Source: Luzula sylvatica
Lineage: Eukaryota > Streptophyta > Magnoliopsida > Poales > Juncaceae
Reading direction: 5' to 3'
Assembly (NCBI GenBank): GCA_946800325.1
Contig: OX326961.1
Location: 50,928,293 to 50,992,292 of the forward strand
DNA: 64,000 nt
Of this stretch, positions 57,358-64,000 are shown piece by piece. Within the stretch, counting starts at the first letter, position 1, and each line of letters starts with the position of its first letter. The notes under the pieces are model-generated. The model was not told the DNA's origin and ran no database searches. It saw nothing but the letters and a program-made list of their open reading frames with translations. Position numbers and translations under genes: made by a program.

Positions 57358-57840
57358 ATCTCTTTTTGAAACCCGTCGTTTTAGATGGGAAATGCTTAGG
57401 ATTCGAGACAAAACAGTCATTTAGGTGAGTTTTTCAAAACGCTACTCCGTCTTGATTTTTGGATAGCAAATGAGAGAGAAACTCTCGTCTTTATATGATA
57501 TTAAAGTTTGATATAGATATATCAATATTAATGTTCAAAAAATATATATGTTGTTATTAAAAATATATATATACTGATATATTCAGAAAAAATATATACT
57601 GATATATTCAGCAAAAATATATTGTTATTCAAAAATGTATAATAATATGTAAAAAGATATTATTATTTAAAAAATATATATTGCACATTTAAAAAATCAA
57701 AAATGTATATTGCACAACTAAAAAATAATTAGATTATGGGAAAGGTATTTTAGTTAAAAAATGCAAATATTACGTTGAAATGCATATCACACACTTAGAA
57801 AATATCTGGAGTATCCAATAAAGTATATGACACATTATAG
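57358..57840. other. AT-rich sequence with short 'gatatattcag' repeats
   Basis: Words of the form 'atatatactgatatattcag' recur at 57565-57615. No gene is visible. Confidence 0.4.
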
Positions 57841-57844
57841 TTAG

Positions 57845-58135
57845 AGGGCATATACCGTGAAACCCACTTCCCCCTTCCCCATCCTCGATGACTCACCAAA
57901 TCCCACTTAACCCAGTTAATTAACTTGTGGATTAACATACATGAATTAATTTAACCCACCTAACGTGATAATTAACATCTATTTGGTTTGACAAACGATA
58001 ATTAATATTTAAAAATTATTAATTCAATGTCTTTGGTTAATCGAGATGTTAATTAAGTAGGTTAATTATGCTTTTGCCTAGTCATCGAGGATGTTGTGTT
58101 GAAATGTGAGTTCAAGGTAGAATTTCCCTTATAGT
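57845..58135. repeat. Imperfect palindromic MITE-like block
   Basis: Left 'ccatcctcgatgactcacca' and right 'gcctagtcatcgaggatgtt' are inverted, and the interior 'ttaattaac' words pair around 57990. Layout is like the MITEs at 55.4 and 60.0 kb, but the outer ends differ. Confidence 0.55.
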
Positions 58136-58149
58136 TATTATAATGCTAC

Positions 58150-58690
58150 TCCCTCCATCTTGTGATGACACGTGGAAGAGGGTAGCTTTTGCTTTTATCC
58201 CTATTTTTTTTATTTACATGTTGGTCTTTTTTTCATTTTGATCTTTTTTCCTATTTTCCATTTTTGTCTTTTTTTATATTTTGATCAATTTTTATATTTT
58301 AGTTATTTTTTAACATTTTGATCCTATTTTCCTATTTTCTAATTTTTTTTTTAATTTGCTCATTGGGCAGGGTTATGTATGCAATTTTATAAGTTCAAAT
58401 TTTTTTTTGTAATTTTTCTTTTTACCCAATTTTTTTTCCTTTTTCCTTTTGGTTTTTTTTTTGCTTTCCAATTTTTTTTGTATTTGCTCATTTTGCACGG
58501 GTATATATGAAATTTTGTAACCTCAAATTTATGCAAGTTGTCATAGAAATTTGTCATTTGCCCGTTGTATTCATATGACGCGTTGTGATTCTTTAATAAA
58601 CCCTTATTATTGTATCTATTGACATCAAATATATTTGCGAATATGTCATATAACTCGATCGTCGGTTATTGACTTGTGTATCATGATTCA
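58150..58690. repeat. Helitron-related fragment
   Basis: It shares the 'tttgctcatttt', 'gacgcgttgtgattcttt' and 'tatttgcgaatatgtcat' blocks with 37255-37690, and the 'ttggtctttttttcattttgat' repeats with the 35.7 kb minisatellite. No hairpin end is present. The start, tactccctccatcttg, resembles a Stowaway end. Confidence 0.6.
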
Positions 58691-58699
58691 TATCAACTT

Positions 58700-59960
58700 T
58701 TTTATCAACTAATTTCTAACTGTCATATATTAACTATGTAAAAATTGGGAGAAAAAAAAAATAGGAGGATTGCATCATTGGACTCTAAACAAAAAGTACA
58801 TACTGATACCAATAGGTAATTTAAATTATTTAAAAAAAAAAGTATTTATTTAAAGAATTCATTTTATTTTTTAAACATTTTATCAACAACAGCAAAAAAA
58901 AAAAAAAAACCTAAATCGAACAAAACAGAAAGAAACGACCATATTTTGGTTTCAGATTTAGTCAGAACGGTACAAAATAAAACAAATTCGATGTTATGAG
59001 ATAAAATCCGAACCGTTCAAAGTAGATTCACGGATGGAAAATCAGAGAAGAAGATTTGTGGTTAATTCTGTTGGCATCTAAAGTTTTCCGTAGGGAATCT
59101 TGGTACGAAGTCGTAGCATGCACTGTACCACGGTACCACCCACTGGATTCCATTGGAAAAGTTCACATTATTAATTAGAGTTGTGATAGTGATTATGTGT
59201 ATGTATATCATTTGTATCTTTCATTATAATTATAATTGTATTTTACTTTTTCAAAATATTAATCTTTTGTTTACTCATAATATTGAGGTAATTATGTTTA
59301 CCTCTCTTAAAAGAAAAACATTTGCCTATACATACAAAGTATTTGATAGTGGAATACAAAGCTAAATGAAAATTTTAGACTACTCCCTCCATTTCATTCC
59401 ATTTTTTTTTTTTTGAAAATAAGGCAAACCATTCATGAAGAGAAGTAAAGTGAAAAAATATGACGGGGTTAAGATTGTTTGTTTTGTACCTAAAAAAATA
59501 GAAAAGAAGAGAAAAGGTTGTGCCTTTAGCATTGGTGGAACTATTTTTATTTTTCAAATGAACAAACTGGACCCAAACTTTGCCAAAGCCAACCCACTTC
59601 CCTAAACCACGTTCAATAAAATGTGGTTCTTAATTCAAATTTGCCTCCATATGGCACAAATTGTATCCACGTTTATCAATTTTTGCAATAAATAGTTGCC
59701 ATTTCATATATAGTTGCTTTACTTTTTGTGTTAGAAAATCATTGGAAAAAATTGACATGATAATTGATGGCTTCTCTCTTAACAAACATAGATTTATATA
59801 TAGTTAATTTCACATAATATGTGGGCCATTACACAAATGTAACTTCTAAAAACCTAAAAATATTGTTAATTGATTTTGTTTGTTCACATAAATTCTTTTA
59901 TACATTTATTGTTTTCATTTCCTTTTTTTTTTAAATCAATTCTATGTTTAATCCAAGTAA
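58700..59960. other. AT-rich intergenic sequence
   Basis: A second 'tactccctccatttcattcc' (about 59380) resembles a Stowaway MITE end; no partner end was found. No gene is supported. Confidence 0.4.
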
Positions 59961-59967
59961 AAAGAAA

Positions 59968-60215
59968 AGATAAATGTTGGACATACCCCCACCTCTCCCC
60001 CTCATTCTTGATGACGTGGATATGATTTAACAATTTAAAATTAATATTTTAATTCATGATTTAACATCTTAATTGTATGTTCAGTCATAAATTAAAATAA
60101 TTAAATCATAATTAAGATGTTAAATTATGTTTTTGTTATGCTAATTTTGAAGGTGTTAAATCATATGCACGTCATCAAAAGTGTGGGTGAAGAGTATTAG
60201 GGGGTGTACATCACT
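59968..60215. mobile_element. MITE family member 2
   Basis: It matches the 55415-55665 block in order and length apart from the microsatellite. Left 'atgttggacataccccca' and right 'gggggtgtacatcact' are weakly inverted. No target duplication is clear. Confidence 0.68.
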
Positions 60216-60245
60216 ACTCGAAAAGAAAAATATGTTAACCAGTAA

Positions 60246-60551
60246 GGGCATGTTTGGATGGTGGGATTTTGGAGTGGAATGGGACAAAGTTTTTCATCAA
60301 ACCTAAAATTCCTTGTTTGGATGATGGAATTAGCAAATCCGGGAATCTTTTTTTTGCATGTAATACCCTCAAAATATAATTCCTCAAAAAGCTAGAGCCC
60401 CAATTTGATGGAAAAATTATGATGCTTAATTTTATGATTTGTAGACTAACCCTTCTCTCTCTTATAATGAAAAATTAATAATAACAATTTTTATTATATG
60501 ATAATTATTAAATTTATATAATTAAATATAATTATATGTATTATTGTAATA

Positions 60552-60591
<40 letters not shown>

Positions 60592-60910
60592 TAATAATAA
60601 TAATAATAATAATAATATAATATCATTATAATAATAATAATAATATAATAATAATACAATAATAATAATATATATAATAATATAATAATAACAATATAAT
60701 ATACTAATAATAATAATAATATTATAATATTATAATAATATTATAATAATATATTAATAATAATAATAATTATTATTATTATTATAATAATTATAATATA
60801 ATTATAATTATAATATAATTATAATAATAATATAATACTATAATAATATAATAATAATAATATAGTAATAATATAATAAGATAATAATAATAATATAATA
60901 ATATAATAAG

Positions 60911-60994
<84 letters not shown>

Positions 60995-61834
60995 TAATAT
61001 AATATAATATAATTATTATTGTATGATATTATATTTTATAACAAATAATGTATAATATTATATTAATTATATGAATAAAATATTATATATGTTATAAAAT
61101 GATATATAATATTATATTAAAACAATAAAATAACAATATTTTAATTATTAAATTCGTATAATTAACGTAATTTTATATTCATATAACAATAATGTGGTAA
61201 AAATATATAGTAATTATATAATAATTATATTATATTATACTTAATATATTATTATATATATTATTAAAATAATAATAATATATAATAAAAATTCCATAAT
61301 ATGTAACAATAAAATAATTGTTTTATAATTATTATTTCCATATAATTAACATAATATTATATATTATTCTATGAATATATAATAATATATAATAATTATT
61401 TTATAATTATATTATATTATTAAATATATTATTGTAATAATATATAATAATTATACTATATTATATATCTTATTGTAATAATATATAATAATTATATTAT
61501 GATAATATTATATTATATTATATATAATTATAATAATATTATAATTGGATAAAATGTAATATTATAATAATAATGAAAAGATATATTTAATATTATTTGA
61601 TTATTTAAGAGATATACTTGATATTTATTATCAATTTTAATTAAGCAATCTATGTAGATTGTCATTAACAAAATTTCAGAATTTTTCTAAACAACCAAAC
61701 AAAAAATTATACTTTCCAGCATCTTATAATTTGGACATCCAAACAAACTATGAAATTATTAATTCCAGAACTTTTTTCTCCTCCACCTTATAATCCAATT
61801 CCACTCTACTAATTCCGCTTGCCAAACGGCCCCT
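60246..61834. mobile_element. Candidate Harbinger-like MITE expanded by an (AAT)n array
   Basis: The left end gggcatgtttggatgg is preceded by taa. The right end ccgcttgccaaacggccc is followed by ctga. The subterminal 'gtggaatgg' and 'ccaattccactc' pair. A second internal end, ggacatccaaacaaac (61732), suggests nesting. About 1 kb of the interior is the trinucleotide array described next. Confidence 0.5.
60530..61570. repeat. Large degenerate (AAT)n / (ATA)n array
   Basis: Almost pure A/T sequence built of aat and ata units with interruptions covers about 1 kb. The purest run is 60909-60992. It is not coding. Confidence 0.9.
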
Positions 61835-62935
61835 GAGGAGAACACAAATAAGAAAATTTGAGGGTTTAAATAGCAAAGAAAAATGGGGTGCATTATGAAA
61901 TAGAAAATAATAAAGATAAATGGACTTGTCCAACACACAAAAATGGAGGGGAGAAAAGGACCCTTTAGTCGAGCTCCGGGCTAACAGCTTTAATAAAGAA
62001 AAGGGCAAAAGAAGAGCTTCACTTGGCCATTAAGCAAAATTTGATTTGGTGGAGTTTGAGAATCTAGGTGCTTCTAGATAGCAGAAATATCTCAAATTTT
62101 TGACCAAAGAAACTATTTATAGTACAAGCATGATCAATTATTTATTTCTTATTTTGCATTTGCAACTATACATTATGGTATACAAACTTTAATTTATGTG
62201 ACAAGAAACACAATCTCAGTAAATCATGGCACTAGAGCAATTTTGTTGCTATTTAAGATGGTAGATATTTAATATTTTTGGCTTCATTTATATTTAAGAA
62301 AACAAAAAAAGTTTTCAAACATTTTTGTAGAACACCAAAATAGTTCACACATCTTTACACCAATTTGAAAATTTTCATAGTAAACAGACTTTTTGATTAG
62401 TAGAAAGACCAAAAAGAACAATGAGTGGAATTAATTTTCAATTTCCTTGAACAAGGTCAAGATTTTTATGCAAAATGGTCACCCTCGAGAGTTAAGTGCA
62501 AAATGCATGAAGAATGAATTTAGTCATTATATTAACACTCTAAAAAGATTTTGATCAGAATTTTAGATTAAAATTTAAAACCATTGAATGGATAATTTCA
62601 CGCTCTATTTGTAGAAATATTCAGTCAAAAAGAAAATATTTATAGAGAGTTTGTTACAAAACTTACAAGCGCACCATGTGCTTTATTATCTGAAATTAGA
62701 CTATATTACTACATTGGTAAATACAATATATATGCATGATGTATATATTCCTTAACCTAAACCAACCTAGAATTATATCCAAAATTAGGGTTCGGTACAG
62801 TTATGTTAGAAATATATTTCCACTGCAATTTTTCAAAAAATGAGGGCAACATTTTGCAATTCAGAAAATTTCAGGGTCATATATGAAAAGATGGACGAAA
62901 CAAGAAGGAAAGCTGCACAACACAACACAACCCTC
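61835..62935. other. Upstream region of the DUF761 gene
   Basis: AT-rich, without a recognisable gene or bounded element. It presumably holds the gene's distal promoter. Confidence 0.4.
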
Positions 62936-62938
62936 TCC

Positions 62939-63037
62939 CTTTAAATACCTTCTCCTCCCATTCTCTCAACTCGCACTAAATCAATACAACAAACAAACAC
63001 AAATACAAGCACACACACCTCTCTCTCTCTCTCTCTA
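62939..63037 (+). promoter_or_regulatory. TATA-like element and CT-rich leader of the DUF761 gene
   Basis: The TATA-like ctttaaatacc is at 62938-62948, about 140 bp before the ATG. A (CT)n run at 63019-63036 follows an A/C-rich leader. CT runs in plant 5' UTRs often affect expression; that role here is inferred. Confidence 0.6.
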
Positions 63038-63084
63038 AATCTCTCAAACAGAAAGAAAACAAAATCTCAAGGAAGAAGATAACC

Positions 63085-63708
63085 ATGGAACAAGGCTTAT
63101 CGAAACGTATATGGCACATAATCCAAGCAGTATACTACATACTTCGCAAGGGGCTCTCGAAGAAGAAGCTCATGATGGATCTTCAGCTCCTTCTCAAACG
63201 CGGTAAACTCGCAGGGAAATCCCTCTCACACCTCCTCACTTTCCACCACCATGCCTCGATTCACTCTCCTCGCCTCACCCTCGACCCCAACCTCGCATTC
63301 TACAACAACTCAAAAGAAGTCGAGTTTAGTTGCAGCAACACCCCCTATGAATACCCTTCTTTCAATCTCTCTAAACGCGGAAAGAAAACTAACAAACACG
63401 AGAACTTCGGGGAATTCGACGCCGAAACAATCGCAAAAGCTTTCGAGATAATGAATTCTGAGATTGTCGATGCTGACGTGGCAGCCGCACTGGCTACTCC
63501 TTCGCCAATGTTGAAATTAGGGTTTGGAAAGAGCCCTTTTGTCAGGCAATTGAGGGTTACGGACTCTCCTTTTCCTATACCGGAAGCTGGACAGACTGAC
63601 GGAGTTGTCGATAAGCAAGCCGATGAGTTCATCAAAAGGTTTTACGACCAACTCAGGCTCCAGCAGAGCCGAGGAGCCACGCCAACTCACCGTGGAAGGC
63701 TTAGTTGA
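63085..63708 (+). CDS. DUF761 protein, Avr9/Cf-9 rapidly elicited protein 146-like
   Basis: A single-exon gene of 207 codons. The N-terminus (MEQGLSKRIWHIIQAVYYIL, then RKGLSKKKLMMDLQLLLKRG) is a basic amphipathic stretch common in this plant family. The middle has LAFYNNSKEVEFSCSNTP and a P-rich segment. The C-terminus VVDKQADEFIKRFYDQLRLQ is the DUF761 motif, which defines the family. Members include ACRE146 of tobacco and cotton-fibre-type proteins; their biochemical role is unknown, and some are induced in defence. Length is normal. The ATG at 63085 sits in a good context (aaccATGG). Promoter and CT-rich leader are immediately upstream and a poly(A) signal is at 63941. The gene looks intact and functional. 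Confidence 0.93.
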   Translation: MEQGLSKRIWHIIQAVYYILRKGLSKKKLMMDLQLLLKRGKLAGKSLSHLLTFHHHASIHSPRLTLDPNLAFYNNSKEVEFSCSNTPYEYPSFNLSKRGKKTNKHENFGEFDAETIAKAFEIMNSEIVDADVAAALATPSPMLKLGFGKSPFVRQLRVTDSPFPIPEAGQTDGVVDKQADEFIKRFYDQLRLQQSRGATPTHRGRLS

Positions 63709-63940
63709 AGCTCCATTATCGTCCTCATTTCGGAGTGAACATTGTTTTACTTTCAGTTTTATACATGGTTGAAAGTATATAAGTGTTAATTAGAGGCATG
63801 AATGCGATTAAATATTTCCTTGTTTCAAGGATTTGAGAATTTACCTTAAGAGGTTGTAACTGAAACCTTTTTCCTATTTTTTTTCCCACCTAGATCTAAT
63901 AATTTTCTGAGATATTATACAGAACCATGCTGTTCAGAGG

Positions 63941-63946
63941 AATAAA
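63941..63946 (+). terminator. Polyadenylation signal of the DUF761 gene
   Basis: An exact AATAAA lies 233 bp after the stop codon in T/A-rich sequence, a normal distance for a plant gene. Confidence 0.6.
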
Positions 63947-64000
63947 ATAATTAATTATTACTCAAAAGAGATACATTTTCCTATTGATTACTTAATTTAT

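Noticed and set aside
61748..62008. 86-codon minus-strand frame
   Set aside because: AT-rich with no domain and overlapping a MITE end; looks random.

Overview
The window is nuclear DNA from a flowering plant, most likely a eudicot. The support is spliced GT-AG genes, a plant UGT75-like glycosyltransferase, a DUF761 protein, a plant-type GT4 glycosyltransferase, a plastid rpoA fragment, and abundant plant transposons. Base composition is strongly AT-rich outside genes and elements. I could not identify the species.

Four host loci are recognisable. (1) 2.5-12.8 kb (+): the first exons of a major facilitator gene related to MFSD5/molybdate-anion-transporter-like proteins. It is wrecked by a hAT element in exon 1 (which itself holds a solo LTR), a 7.1 kb LINE in intron 1, and truncation in exon 2. 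(2) 14.0-27.2 kb: an inverted duplication of a UGT75-like glucosyltransferase locus. The intact, intronless gene is on the minus strand (18220-19620). A 5'-truncated, frameshifted copy is on the plus strand (16501-17058), tail-to-tail with it. Both arms were later invaded by different insertions (plastid rpoA, LINE tails, hAT and other MITEs, a Copia element). (3) 50042-52875 (+): an intact four-exon GT4-type glycosyltransferase with an N-terminal membrane anchor. (4) 63085-63708 (+): an intact single-exon DUF761 (Avr9/Cf-9 rapidly elicited 146-like) gene.

Everything between is transposon-derived or featureless AT-rich DNA. Many elements can be bounded to the base from target-site duplications (TSDs): hAT 2641-5283, solo LTR 3227-4874, LINE 5516-12638, LINE tails 12952-13111 and 21181-21291, hAT-like elements 17404-17598, 21824-22723, 39442-39690 and 56817-57349, Copia 23337-27042 nested in a MITE 23209-27168, MULE-type elements 29746-31261, 33521-33680 and 34472-34731, a Harbinger-like MITE 31296-31683, solo LTR 43832-44797, and a poly(A) retroposon 44824-45893. 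Helitron 3' hairpin ends occur at 27345, 35424, 37900 and probably 46067. Two internally deleted hAT transposase genes lie at 38.0-39.7 and 42.0-43.7 kb.

The most unusual items are the tail-to-tail UGT pair (a possible source of self-complementary RNA), the array of palindromic TCCGTTGTAACGGA-like motifs inside the first solo LTR, the divergent nuclear rpoA copy, the head-to-head pair of Helitron ends, and the low-complexity expansions in the GT4 protein. I saw no CRISPR array, rRNA gene or clear functional tRNA gene. All similarity statements are by eye; no search was run.
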